NCBI RefSeq assembly: GCF_016862815.1
Contig: NZ_BONR01000002.1
Location: forward strand, 484,975-548,974
DNA from: Demequina activiva
Lineage (GTDB): Bacteria; Actinomycetota; Actinomycetes; Actinomycetales; Demequinaceae
Direction: 5' to 3'
DNA: 64,000 bases
Position 1 is the first letter of the stretch, and each line of letters begins with the position of its first letter. The position numbers and the translations under genes were made by a program. The notes beneath the pieces were generated by a model. It had not been told where the DNA came from and made no database searches. It saw only the letters and a list, made by a program, of their open reading frames with translations. Below, piece after piece: positions 17,547 through 25,363 of this stretch.

Positions 17547-18752
17547 TCAGCGCCGCTGGAAGGTCGCCACGGTCTCGACGTGGTGAGTCATGGGGAACAG
17601 ATCGAACGCCTCCGCCTCGACCAGCGCGTAGCCGCGCTCGGACAGCAGAGCCGTGTCGCGTGCGAGCGCGACGGGGTCGCACGCGACGTACACCAGACGC
17701 TGCGCGTCCACTGCCGTGAGCGCCTCGACCGTGCGGCGCCCGGCTCCCGAGCGCGGCGGGTCGAGCACCACCGCATCGGCGGGGCCGGCACCCTCCTCGA
17801 GCGTGCGCCTCACGTCGCCCTCGACCACGGTGACCGTGGGGTGGTCGTGGACGTTCCTGCGCGCCGCGCCCGCACCGCGGGCATCGGCCTCGACGGAGAG
17901 GACCTCGCACCCGCCATCGGCGAGGGCCAGCGTGAAGAGACCCGCCCCTGCGTAGAGGTCCATCACGCGCCCCGCCTCGCCGATGCGGTCGAGGACCTCT
18001 CGCACGAGCACGGCCGGAGCCTCGCGATGGACCTGCCAGAACGCCGACGCGTCCAGCCGGTAGTGCCACGAGCGATCGCCCACGTGCACCACCTCGCGGA
18101 CCGCACGCGGAGCGTTGGGGCGCGAGTCGACCTTGCCTCCGCGCGAGGGCTGTCCGTCGATCAGCACTCGCAGCTCGGAGTCGGATGGCGCGACCACGGT
18201 GACGCGTGCCCCTGCGGGGAAGCGGCGCCCGAGCAGCGCCTCCTCGACCTCGGGAACGGCCAGGGGCATGGCGGACAGGACGTGCAGGTCCGGAGCACGG
18301 AAGCCATGCATCGCCGCACGTCCCTCGGCATCCGCGACGGCGCTCACGCGCGTCCGGTAGGCCAGGCCACCCCGGTCATCGTCGCCTGGCGCCGCGTGAA
18401 CGGCGCCCGGAAACTCCTGGTGCGCGAAGCGCTCGAAGGCCTCCCGCAGCACGGCGAGCTTCCACGCCCGCTGGGCAGGGAGGGCCACATGGCCCAGCTC
18501 TCCCCCGCCGGCTCCGCCGGCTCCCGCCTGCGGCCACGGCGACTCCACGCGGTCGGGTGACGCCTCCAGGACGGCGACGGCATCCGCTCTCCAGAAGCTC
18601 GCATCGGCCGCATGCTCGGTGAGCCGTGCCTCCACCACCTCTCCCGGCAGCGCGTGGCGAACGAACACGACACGGCCATCGTGACGCGCCACGCAGTGTC
18701 CGCCATGGGCCGGCGCACCCACCTCGAGCCTGACGAGATCCGGCTCCGTCAC
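17547..18752 (-). CDS. TRAM-domain class I SAM-dependent RNA methyltransferase (TrmA/RlmD type)
   Basis: This is a 401-residue uracil-C5-type RNA methyltransferase. An N-terminal TRAM domain (about 1-60; [20 protein letters not shown]) binds RNA. The SAM fold starts at [16 protein letters not shown]. Motif IV is [13 protein letters not shown], and the catalytic Cys lies in [14 protein letters not shown], followed by a Glu-containing [14 protein letters not shown]. No iron-sulfur cysteines are seen at the N-terminus. Whether it modifies tRNA or rRNA cannot be told. The GTG start overlaps the permease stop by four bases (GTGA). The long open frame upstream of this start is a shadow of the permease gene. 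Confidence 0.93.
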   Translation of the reverse strand: MTEPDLVRLEVGAPAHGGHCVARHDGRVVFVRHALPGEVVEARLTEHAADASFWRADAVAVLEASPDRVESPWPQAGAGGAGGGELGHVALPAQRAWKLAVLREAFERFAHQEFPGAVHAAPGDDDRGGLAYRTRVSAVADAEGRAAMHGFRAPDLHVLSAMPLAVPEVEEALLGRRFPAGARVTVVAPSDSELRVLIDGQPSRGGKVDSRPNAPRAVREVVHVGDRSWHYRLDASAFWQVHREAPAVLVREVLDRIGEAGRVMDLYAGAGLFTLALADGGCEVLSVEADARGAGAARRNVHDHPTVTVVEGDVRRTLEEGAGPADAVVLDPPRSGAGRRTVEALTAVDAQRLVYVACDPVALARDTALLSERGYALVEAEAFDLFPMTHHVETVATFQRR

Positions 18753-20647
18753 GGCAGCTGCTCCCCTGGCGGCGGGACCTCTTCCGCGGCGCGGCGGTCG
18801 CGCGCGGACTCGAGGTGCCACGGAACGGCCGAGACGACCACGGAGTCGAGGCCCAGCAGCTGGGAGCGCAGTCGCTTGGTGGCCTTGTTGTGCAGGAACC
18901 GCTCCCACCATCGGCCCACGATGTATTCGGGGACGTAGACGACGACCACGTCGCGAGGGCTGCTCCGGTGAATGGACGCCACGTAGTCGAGCACGGGTCG
19001 GACGAGGTCGCGATACGGGGAGTCGAGGATCACGAGCGGGACGCCGGAGTCGATCTTCCCCCACTGTCGCTGGAGCTCCCGCGCGGCATCGGCCTCGATC
19101 TGGACCCCTACTGCCTCGAGGGAGGAGTGGCGCGCCGCCTTCGCGTACGCGAGAGCGCGCATCGCGGGCCGGTGCAGCTGCGCCACCAGCACCACGCCGT
19201 GCGTGGCGCTGGGAAGCGCGACGTTGCGGTCCTTGCGCTCGAGCGTGACGTCGCCCCGCACAGCCGCGTAGTGGCGGTTGATCGCGTGCATCAGGGCCAC
19301 GAGGCCGATGATCATCACGATCGCGAGCCAGGCTCCGTTGAGGAAGTTGAACACCGCGACGATGATCCACACGCCCGCGGCGACCACGGCCGCGGTCCCA
19401 TGGAGCACCCGGTCCCGCGCCAGGCGACGTCGGTCGCCCGGCTCGGTTGCGAGCTGCAGCCGCTCGGTGCAGTGGCGGACCATCGCGACCTGGCTGAGGA
19501 CGATCGCCGCGAACGCTCCCACGACATACATGTGGATGAGGGTCTCGACATTCGCGCCCGTCGCGACCACCATCACGGCGGAGGCGACCGCGACCGTGAG
19601 GATGCCTCCACGCACCACCAGACGGTCGTTCGTCATGGAGAGCTGGCGGGGCAGGTAGGCGTCGCGTGCCAGCGAGGACGCGAGGATCGAGAACCGTCGG
19701 AACACCGCGGTCGCGGCGGCATAGAGGATCGCGGCGGCGGCGACCGCCACCACCCAGATCGTGACCGGCTGGCGGAACACCTGCTCGGCGGTCTGGAGGA
19801 GGATGGGTCCATCGGCCCATCCGGTGATGCGGTAGGACCACGCCAGCAGCGACACGGTGAGGAACGCGGCCGCAGAGGCGGACACCGCGATCAGGAGCGT
19901 GCGACCAGCGCGCCTCGCGCGAGGCTCCGCGTGGTTGGGCGCCGCCGACGCGAGATGCTCGATGCCGGTGACCATGACCGCACCGGAGGCGATCGCGCCC
20001 GCGTAGGCGAGGACGATCGTCCACGTGGTGGGCGGGTTCGCGGCGATCGGGCTCGAGGCCTCGGCCGCGTGGCGGGCCACGCCGTACACGAGCATCACCG
20101 CGACCACCAGCAGGAAGCCGAACCACACGGCCAGCAGCACCCGGGCACGGTCGCGCACCACCCGCAGGCCCACGAGGGTCATCACGCCGATGAGTCCCAC
20201 GCCGATCAGCCCCACCCAGGGTCGCAGCTGCGGGATCAGATAGGCCACCAGCTGCGTGACGGCCGCGACCGACACCGCCACGGTGAACAGGTAGTCGACC
20301 AGCAGTGCGGCACCTGTCACGACGCCGTAGCGGCGGCCGAGGAGGTCGCGCACCGTGCCGTAGTCGCCCAGGTTGTCCGGGCGGGCGCGCACGTTCGAGC
20401 GGTACGCGAAGCCGAGCAGCAGCATGATGCTGACCACGCCCACGGCCATGTACGGGATCGCACCTTGCTGGCTGCCGCGCCGGAGCGCGTCCACCACTGC
20501 GTCAGGGGCGTAGGCGACCGCGGAGAGCATCCCCGCTCCGAACACGGGCAGGGCGAGCCGCGTCCGCAGCGTCACCGGAGTGAGCGCGTCCGTGGCGATG
20601 GGCTGGCCGAACACCAGCCGGCGCAGACCCTGCAGAATACGTCGCAC
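18749..20647 (-). CDS. APC-superfamily permease with cytosolic C-terminal domain, probable KimA-like potassium importer
   Basis: This 632-residue membrane protein has about 12 hydrophobic segments between residues 30 and 455. The APC-fold first helix (FGAGMLSAVAYAPDAVVDAL) is followed by a soluble region at 457-632. That region contains GVVLVAQLHRPAMRALAYA and VVVVYVPEYIVGRWWERFLH and looks like a universal-stress-type alpha/beta fold. The same build is known from the Bacillus potassium importer KimA. It sits back to back with two TrkA genes, which supports potassium over amino acids as the cargo, by inference. The GTG at 20647 has TAGGAT 8 bases before it and no ribosome-binding site. Confidence 0.82.
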   Translation of the reverse strand: MRRILQGLRRLVFGQPIATDALTPVTLRTRLALPVFGAGMLSAVAYAPDAVVDALRRGSQQGAIPYMAVGVVSIMLLLGFAYRSNVRARPDNLGDYGTVRDLLGRRYGVVTGAALLVDYLFTVAVSVAAVTQLVAYLIPQLRPWVGLIGVGLIGVMTLVGLRVVRDRARVLLAVWFGFLLVVAVMLVYGVARHAAEASSPIAANPPTTWTIVLAYAGAIASGAVMVTGIEHLASAAPNHAEPRARRAGRTLLIAVSASAAAFLTVSLLAWSYRITGWADGPILLQTAEQVFRQPVTIWVVAVAAAAILYAAATAVFRRFSILASSLARDAYLPRQLSMTNDRLVVRGGILTVAVASAVMVVATGANVETLIHMYVVGAFAAIVLSQVAMVRHCTERLQLATEPGDRRRLARDRVLHGTAAVVAAGVWIIVAVFNFLNGAWLAIVMIIGLVALMHAINRHYAAVRGDVTLERKDRNVALPSATHGVVLVAQLHRPAMRALAYAKAARHSSLEAVGVQIEADAARELQRQWGKIDSGVPLVILDSPYRDLVRPVLDYVASIHRSSPRDVVVVYVPEYIVGRWWERFLHNKATKRLRSQLLGLDSVVVSAVPWHLESARDRRAAEEVPPPGEQLP

Positions 20648-20655
20648 GTCGCACC

Positions 20656-20680
20656 ATCCTAGGCCGGACGGGTATAGCGT
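20656..20680. promoter_or_regulatory. Overlapping divergent leaderless promoters, permease / trkA
   Basis: The 41-base gap holds two -10 boxes in opposite directions. TAGGAT on the minus strand (20661-20656) lies 8 bases before the permease GTG, and TAGCGT on the plus strand (20675-20680) lies 8 bases before the trkA GTG. The boxes are only 13 bases apart, so each promoter's -35 region falls on or beside the other's -10. Confidence 0.6.
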
Positions 20681-20688
20681 GGGTTCTC

Positions 20689-21354
20689 GTGCACATCGTG
20701 ATCATGGGCTGCGGCCGCACCGGCGCCGCCCTCGCATCCGAGTTCGAGTCTCGTGGACACTCCGTCGCCATCATCGACAGGCTGGGCGACGCCTTCCGCA
20801 GACTCCCCTCGGACTTCCAGGGCCAGCGCATCACAGGAGTGGGCTTCGACCGCGACACGTTGGTGTCCGCCGGGGTCGAGGACGCCTACGCCTTCGCAGC
20901 CGTCTCGTCAGGCGACAACTCGAACATCCTCGCCGCGCGCGTCGTGCGCGAGACCTACGGTGTCGAGAACGTCGTCGCACGCATCTCCGATCCAGGGCGT
21001 GCGGAGGTGTACGACCGGCTGGGCATCCGCACGGTCGCCCCGGTGCCGTGGACCAGCGCTCAGATCGTGTCGCATCTGCTGCCGGGCGGCACTGACGCGA
21101 AGTATGCGGACGAGGCCGCCGGCGTGACGCTCAGGTCCGTCGCGTACAGCGACGGCTGGCTGGGCCGCTCGGTCGAGCAGATCGAGGAGGCCACCGGTGC
21201 GCGCGTCGCGTACCTGCAGCGGTTCGGCGAGGGTGTGCTGCCCCAGGGCTCCACCACGCTGCAGTCGGGCGACGCGCTCCACCTGATCGTCGGCTCCGAC
21301 GCCACGGACAGCGTCACGAGAGCCCTGTCGCGACCGCCGGGGGTGCGCTCATGA
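20689..21354 (+). CDS. ceoB: TrkA family potassium uptake regulator (CeoB type)
   Basis: This is a 221-residue cytosolic gating subunit with an N-terminal RCK/Rossmann domain (HIVIMGCGRTGAALASEFES) that binds NAD(H) or nucleotides. A TrkA-C domain from about residue 140 (GVTLRSVAYSDGWLGRSVEQ) follows. It is the first of an overlapping pair equivalent to Mycobacterium ceoB/ceoC. The start is the GTG at 20689; the TAGCGT box 8 bases before it points to a leaderless mRNA. The stop overlaps the next ATG by four bases. No TrkH/KtrB channel gene is in the window, so the partner may be the divergent permease or an unlinked channel. Confidence 0.94.
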   Translation: MHIVIMGCGRTGAALASEFESRGHSVAIIDRLGDAFRRLPSDFQGQRITGVGFDRDTLVSAGVEDAYAFAAVSSGDNSNILAARVVRETYGVENVVARISDPGRAEVYDRLGIRTVAPVPWTSAQIVSHLLPGGTDAKYADEAAGVTLRSVAYSDGWLGRSVEQIEEATGARVAYLQRFGEGVLPQGSTTLQSGDALHLIVGSDATDSVTRALSRPPGVRS

Positions 21355-22037
21355 AGGTCCTGATCGCCGGCGCAGGCTCCGTGGGGCGTTCGATCGCACG
21401 CGACCTGCTCGAGCACGGCCACGACGTGGTGCTCATGGACAACAATCCCACCGGCATGCGCATCGCGCAGGTCGCGGAGGCGGATTGGATGCTCGCCGAC
21501 GCCTGCGAGCTCGCGGCGCTGAGCGAGGCGCGCACGGAGACCATGGACGTGGTCGTCGCCGCGACCGGCGACGACAAGGTCAACCTCGTCGTGTCCTTCC
21601 TCGCCAAGACCGAGTTCGGCGTCCCGCGCACGGTCGCCCGCGTCAACAACCCGCGCAACGAGTGGATGTACGACGCACAGTGGGGCGTCGACGTCGCCGT
21701 GTCCACCCCCCGCATCATGACGGCGATGGTCGAGGAGGCAGTGGCGGTGGGCGACCTCGTGAAGGTCTTCACCTTCCACCAGTCAGGGGCGTCGATCGTG
21801 GAGGTCACCCTGCCGGCCGATGCGCCGGTGGTCGGTGCGACCGTCCGGGAGATCGCGTGGCCCTCGGAGATCGTGCTGTCGTGCATCGTCCGAGGCGATC
21901 GCACCATCGCGCCGAGCCCGAACGACACGCTCGAGAGTCACGACGAGCTGCTGTTCATCGTGTCGTCGGAGGCGGATCCTGAGGAGTTGAACGTGGTGCT
22001 GCGTTCCGCACCAGCAGCCACACCAGCCACAGAGTGA
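21351..22037 (+). CDS. ceoC: TrkA family potassium uptake regulator (CeoC type)
   Basis: This is the second RCK protein of the pair, with 228 residues. The dinucleotide motif is KVLIAGAGSVGRSIARDLLE, with the acidic end-of-beta2 residue in VVLMDNNP. The TrkA-C domain starts near residue 140 (SIVEVTLPADAPVVGATVRE). Its ATG overlaps the ceoB stop (ATGA), consistent with a heteromeric complex made in equal amounts. Its 3' end overlaps the convergent DUF3159 gene by 83 bases, which is unusual and means the two transcripts are complementary there. Confidence 0.94.
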   Translation: MKVLIAGAGSVGRSIARDLLEHGHDVVLMDNNPTGMRIAQVAEADWMLADACELAALSEARTETMDVVVAATGDDKVNLVVSFLAKTEFGVPRTVARVNNPRNEWMYDAQWGVDVAVSTPRIMTAMVEEAVAVGDLVKVFTFHQSGASIVEVTLPADAPVVGATVREIAWPSEIVLSCIVRGDRTIAPSPNDTLESHDELLFIVSSEADPEELNVVLRSAPAATPATE

Positions 22038-22671
22038 GCGCGAAGAGCGGCACCCCCATCGCCAGCTTCGCGGTCCCCAAGGCAACGACCGCTCCTGCCA
22101 GGTAGAGCGGCAGCTGCACGGCCAGGCGCAGGGCGAACATGGCGGCGACCACCGCCGTGCCCAGCTGCATCATGCGCATGACCCGAGCATCGGCTCTCCA
22201 CGAGGTGCCCCAGCCCTTGAGCAGGCCCACGACGATCCCCACGGCTGGCCACCGCACCGCCATCGACGCCAGCAAGGCGGCGAGATACAGGCCATTGGCC
22301 CACAGGCCAGGCACGAAGTAGCCGCCGGCATCGCCCGAGCGCCATGCCCAGATCGCGCCGATTCCGACACCGAGCACGCCTGCCAGTGCCTGCTGGACGG
22401 AGGAGCGCTGGATCAGACGCACGAGCACGAGGGCCGCGACCGTCGCGACCGAGGCGATCACCGGGATGAGCCAGCCGCCCCAGCCGAGGTAGGCGATGAC
22501 GAAGACCACCCCGGGCGCCGCGGACTCGATGAACCCGCGCCATCCTCCCACCGCCTCCGTGAAGGAGAACTCGTCGCCCGTGAGCACCTCGCCCAGCCGT
22601 CCGGCACGAGCCGGCTCGACCTCGGCCGTCGTGTCCTCGCGGCGGTCAGGGTCCGACTGCCCGGGCGTCAT
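21955..22671 (-). CDS. DUF3159 membrane protein
   Basis: This 238-residue integral membrane protein belongs to the DUF3159 family of unknown function. The first 50 residues are soluble and charged (DPDRREDTTAEVEPARAG), followed by GGWRGFIESAAPGVVFVIAY and about six hydrophobic segments to the C-terminus. The ATG at 22671 overlaps the OB-fold gene stop (ATGA), so it is the last gene of a coupled dut operon. The C-terminal 83 bases overlap ceoC on the other strand. The position between potassium and nucleotide genes is conserved across actinobacteria. Confidence 0.85.
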   Translation of the reverse strand: MTPGQSDPDRREDTTAEVEPARAGRLGEVLTGDEFSFTEAVGGWRGFIESAAPGVVFVIAYLGWGGWLIPVIASVATVAALVLVRLIQRSSVQQALAGVLGVGIGAIWAWRSGDAGGYFVPGLWANGLYLAALLASMAVRWPAVGIVVGLLKGWGTSWRADARVMRMMQLGTAVVAAMFALRLAVQLPLYLAGAVVALGTAKLAMGVPLFALTLWLVWLLVRNAAPRSTPQDPPPTTR

Positions 22672-22940
22672 CGAATCTCGAAGCGCGGGTTGAACAGGCG
22701 CAGCGCCGCGTCCGCCTCGCACACGCGCCCCGCCACGCTCACGCGTGCGCCAGGCTCGATGCCGGCGATCGATCGCCTGCCCATGAAGACCGCGTCGATG
22801 CGTCCGGTGCCGTCGTCGATGCGAGCGGTGAGACGTGGAGCTGCGTCGTGAGGCTCCACGGTGATCGCCACCACGCGGCCCTCCACCGTCGCCATCTCAC
22901 GCGCGTTCAGCTCACGGATGGGCGTTGCCACGGCGCTCAC
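22668..22940 (-). CDS. OB-fold nucleic-acid-binding protein
   Basis: This is a 90-residue single OB-fold protein resembling the N-terminal OB domain of RecG and related helicases: ATVEGRVVAITVEP, RLTARIDDGTGRIDAVFMGR, IAGIEPGARVSVAGRV. It probably binds single-stranded nucleic acid; no catalytic residues are visible. I chose the GTG at 22940 because it overlaps the DUF3710 stop (GTGA) and its own stop overlaps the DUF3159 start. An internal ATG at MATVEG would cut into the first strand. The longer frame upstream has no similarity. Confidence 0.85.
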   Translation of the reverse strand: MSAVATPIRELNAREMATVEGRVVAITVEPHDAAPRLTARIDDGTGRIDAVFMGRRSIAGIEPGARVSVAGRVCEADAALRLFNPRFEIR

Positions 22941-23563
22941 GGCGCCTCGAGATCCGGCGCCGGTGCCGCAGTCCGTGCCGGTCCTCCCGCAGGCGGGGTC
23001 AGCTCGAGCACGGTGCCGGTGGGGATCGCCTCGTCGCCACGCTCCACCGCGCACTGCGAGAGGAACGCGTCCACCCGGGCGATCGTGGAGTCCTCCGCCA
23101 CCGAGGGGCCCGTCACCACGGCGCGGAGCACCCAGCGGTCGCCGTCGATTCCCACGTACCGAATGGTGGTGTCGCGCAGCAGTCCCGCGCGATCACGCCC
23201 GGTGACCGTCGCGAACAGCTCGGGCCCGAACCGCCCCTCGACGGTCTGCTGGAAGCCGGGCTGCTTCTTGACCTTGGCGGTGATCGAGCGACGCATGTCC
23301 GTCCACAGGCCCTGGCCGCGTGGAGCGGCGATGACCTGGATCTGGGCCTCGCAGTCCGCGATGTGAACGGAGACCGCGCCCATGCGCCTGGTCTTGGCAT
23401 CGAACTCGAGCCGTGCGTGCATGCTGCCGAACGCCGGCAGCCTCAGTGGGCCGCAGCTGATGAACATCCTCTCGGCGGGTGCGTCGGCCAGGCTCCATGG
23501 CCCGTCCGCGGGCTCGATGTCGCCCAGGCCATCGTCGAAGGGCGCGGGTGCGTCGTCACTCAT
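22937..23563 (-). CDS. DUF3710 family protein
   Basis: This is a 208-residue soluble protein of the actinobacterial DUF3710 family, function unknown. Typical segments are FISCGPLRLPAF, ISCGPLRLP, VIAAPRGQGLWTDMRRSI and DRAGLLRDTTIRYVGIDGDR. The ATG shares one base with the dut stop (TGATG) and the stop overlaps the next gene's GTG, so it is made in step with dUTPase and the OB-fold protein. That fixed arrangement hints at a role near DNA or nucleotide metabolism, but nothing in the sequence proves one. Confidence 0.88.
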   Translation of the reverse strand: MSDDAPAPFDDGLGDIEPADGPWSLADAPAERMFISCGPLRLPAFGSMHARLEFDAKTRRMGAVSVHIADCEAQIQVIAAPRGQGLWTDMRRSITAKVKKQPGFQQTVEGRFGPELFATVTGRDRAGLLRDTTIRYVGIDGDRWVLRAVVTGPSVAEDSTIARVDAFLSQCAVERGDEAIPTGTVLELTPPAGGPARTAAPAPDLEAP

Positions 23564-24006
23564 CAGGACGCTCCCGTGGAGCCGAAGCCGCCCTCGGCAC
23601 GGTGAGAGCCAGGCAGCTCCTCGACGTGCACGAAGGCTGCCCGCTCGACGCGCTGGATCACGAGCTGGGCGATGCGGTCGCCACGCGCCAGGCGCACGGT
23701 CTGACGCGCATCAGTGTTGAGGAGGGTCACGGAGATCTCGCCGCGGTAGCCCGCGTCGACCGTTCCAGGGGCGTTCACGATCGTGACGCCCGAGCGCGCG
23801 GCGAGGCCGGAGCGAGGGTGGACCAGTGCGACGTACCCGTCAGGCAGAGCCACGCGCACGCCCGTCGGGACGGTGGCGCGCTCCCCTGGCGCGAGCTCGA
23901 CGTCCACGCGGGTGGTGATGTCCGCGCCCGCGTCCCCGGGGTGGGAGTACGCGGGCAGCGGAACGTCGGCGTCTGTCGTGCTGACCAGCACGTCCATGGA
24001 GGTCAC
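23563..24006 (-). CDS. dut: dUTP diphosphatase
   Basis: dUTPase hydrolyses dUTP to dUMP and pyrophosphate, keeping uracil out of DNA and feeding dTMP synthesis. The 147-residue protein has all five trimeric-dUTPase motifs: PGDAGADI, PRSGLAARSG, GTVDAGYRGEI, GDRIAQLVI and the C-terminal RAEGGFGSTG. The start may be the GTG at 24006 or the ATG at 23997; neither has a clear ribosome-binding site, and the residue difference is three. It follows DUF4193 after 12 bases and overlaps DUF3710 by one base. Confidence 0.97.
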   Translation of the reverse strand: MTSMDVLVSTTDADVPLPAYSHPGDAGADITTRVDVELAPGERATVPTGVRVALPDGYVALVHPRSGLAARSGVTIVNAPGTVDAGYRGEISVTLLNTDARQTVRLARGDRIAQLVIQRVERAAFVHVEELPGSHRAEGGFGSTGAS

Positions 24007-24018
24007 CGGAGACGCGAG

Positions 24019-24318
24019 CTAGGCCGCGCACTCCGAGCAGATGGGCTGGTCCTTCTCGAAGGAGGCCAGCTGGCTGCGGTGGTGGACCAGGAAGCAGGAC
24101 ATGCAGGTGAACTCGTCCTGCTGTGCGGGCAGCACTCGGACCGAGAGCTCCTCGCCGGACAGGTCAGCGCCCGGCAGCTCGAAGCCCTCTGCCGCCTCTG
24201 CCTCGTCCTCGTCGACGACCCCGGAGGACTTGTCGCTGCGACGGGCCTTCAGCTCCTCGATGGAGTCTGCCGAGATCTCGTCGTCAGTCTTGCGGGGTGC
24301 GTCGTAATCGGTTGCCAT
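24019..24318 (-). CDS. DUF4193 small zinc-ribbon-like protein
   Basis: This is a 99-residue acidic protein of the DUF4193 family, which is nearly universal in actinobacteria. The first 60 residues are charged and probably flexible (ATDYDAPRKTDDEISADSIE). The C-terminus carries two CxxC pairs, Cys72/Cys75 and Cys94/Cys97, likely one zinc site. Members are associated with transcription in this phylum, but the function of this copy is not shown here. GAAGGGA lies about 10 bases before the ATG. It leads the DUF4193-dut-DUF3710-OB-DUF3159 series. Confidence 0.9.
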   Translation of the reverse strand: MATDYDAPRKTDDEISADSIEELKARRSDKSSGVVDEDEAEAAEGFELPGADLSGEELSVRVLPAQQDEFTCMSCFLVHHRSQLASFEKDQPICSECAA

Positions 24319-24359
24319 CAGGCATTCGTCCCTTCACCGTACGTCTGTGTGTGAGTACT

Positions 24360-24403
24360 GAATGCGCGCGGGGGTCGTTTTGTTCCCCCGAGCGCACGCA
24401 TTC
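24360..24403 (-). terminator. Long imperfect hairpin between suhB and DUF4193
   Basis: GAATGCG at 24360 pairs with CGCATTC ending at 24403, with an inner GGGGG/CCCCC stem and an A/T-rich loop. It sits just past the suhB stop and before the DUF4193 promoter, so it most likely ends suhB transcripts. Confidence 0.6.
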
Positions 24404-24430
24404 TGCCCCAAAAAGTCTGCGAGCGCGACT

Positions 24431-25255
24431 CTAGGCGCGCCGCGCGTCCCATGTCGTCTCCGCGCCGGCTCGCACCAGGGCGTGCGCGAGGTCGTCCCAG
24501 ACGTCGGGATGCGCGGCGACGAGCACCCGCTCGTCGGCCGCGCCCCCGTCGAGCCCGGCCACCTTCACACCAGCCTCCTGCGCGATGAGCGCGGCGGCTG
24601 CGAAGTCCCACGCATGGAGGCCGTGCTCGTAGTACGCGTCGATGGCGCCCGCCGCGACCAGGCACAGGTCCACCGAGGCCGCGCCCAGCCGTCGTATGTC
24701 CCTCACCTGACCCAGCATGCTCGTGACGATCTCGCCTTGGCGCTCTCGCCGCTGCGCGACGTACTGGAACCCTGTCGCCAGCAGGGTGGACTCGAGCGGC
24801 GGGGCATCCTCGCGCCGGAGCGGTCGACCATCCCTGAAGGCGCCACCGCCACGCGCGGCTGACCACAGGACACCCGAGCCGTCCGCGACGGCTCCGGCCA
24901 GCGCGGACCACTCGCGCGGCCTCGGCGGACCGGTGACGGCCGCGACCGACACGGCGTAGTGCGGGAGGCCGTACAGGTAGTTCACCGTCCCATCGATCGG
25001 GTCCAGGATCCACGTCACGCCCGACGAGCCCGCCGTGTCCTCCCCCTCCTCGCCCAGGATCCCATCGTCCGGTCGCAGCTGCGACAGCCGTTCGCGCAGG
25101 TGCGCCTCCGCTGCGAGGTCCATCTGGGTGACGATGTCGATCGCGCTGGACTTGGTCGCGTGCACCCGCGCGCCGGAGCGCCCATCCCGGATGAGTGCGG
25201 CCGTCTCGCTCGCGATCAGTCGGGCGATGTCGAGGAGCTCGTGCGCGGTGTCCAT
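24431..25255 (-). CDS. suhB: Inositol monophosphatase family protein SuhB
   Basis: This is a Mg-dependent phosphatase of the inositol monophosphatase superfamily, with 274 residues. Metal ligands lie in ILGEEGEDT, WILDPIDGTVNYLYG and the C-terminal HAWDFAAAALIAQEAG. In actinobacteria such enzymes make inositol for mycothiol and phosphoinositides, and some act on fructose bisphosphate; the substrate cannot be decided here. The ATG at 25255 or the in-frame ATG three codons earlier may start it; neither has a clear ribosome-binding site. It is divergent from sepH across 108 bases. Confidence 0.93.
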   Translation of the reverse strand: MDTAHELLDIARLIASETAALIRDGRSGARVHATKSSAIDIVTQMDLAAEAHLRERLSQLRPDDGILGEEGEDTAGSSGVTWILDPIDGTVNYLYGLPHYAVSVAAVTGPPRPREWSALAGAVADGSGVLWSAARGGGAFRDGRPLRREDAPPLESTLLATGFQYVAQRRERQGEIVTSMLGQVRDIRRLGAASVDLCLVAAGAIDAYYEHGLHAWDFAAAALIAQEAGVKVAGLDGGAADERVLVAAHPDVWDDLAHALVRAGAETTWDARRA

Positions 25256-25363
25256 GACGCCCATCGTGCCGCACCCGCCGCGTGCGCCGTGCCCGCGGCT
25301 GTAGAACCGGCACGCCGGGCGACGTGCCGCGCGAACCACGACGCCGCGTGGCACTCTGAGTCC

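Noticed and set aside
14621..17719. Open frame of about 1030 codons on the plus strand across dxs and aconitase
   Set aside because: It is a third-position G/C artefact opposite aconitase; its translation is low-complexity His/Arg/Val sequence with no family match, while the minus-strand protein has all aconitase motifs.
18753..20126. N-terminal extension of the TRAM methyltransferase to 859 residues
   Set aside because: The extra part is the permease gene read in another frame; the methyltransferase proper starts at the GTG overlapping the permease stop.
24959..25363. N-terminal extension of SepH into the suhB region
   Set aside because: The extra residues are antisense to suhB and the SepH family begins at the ATG at 25364.
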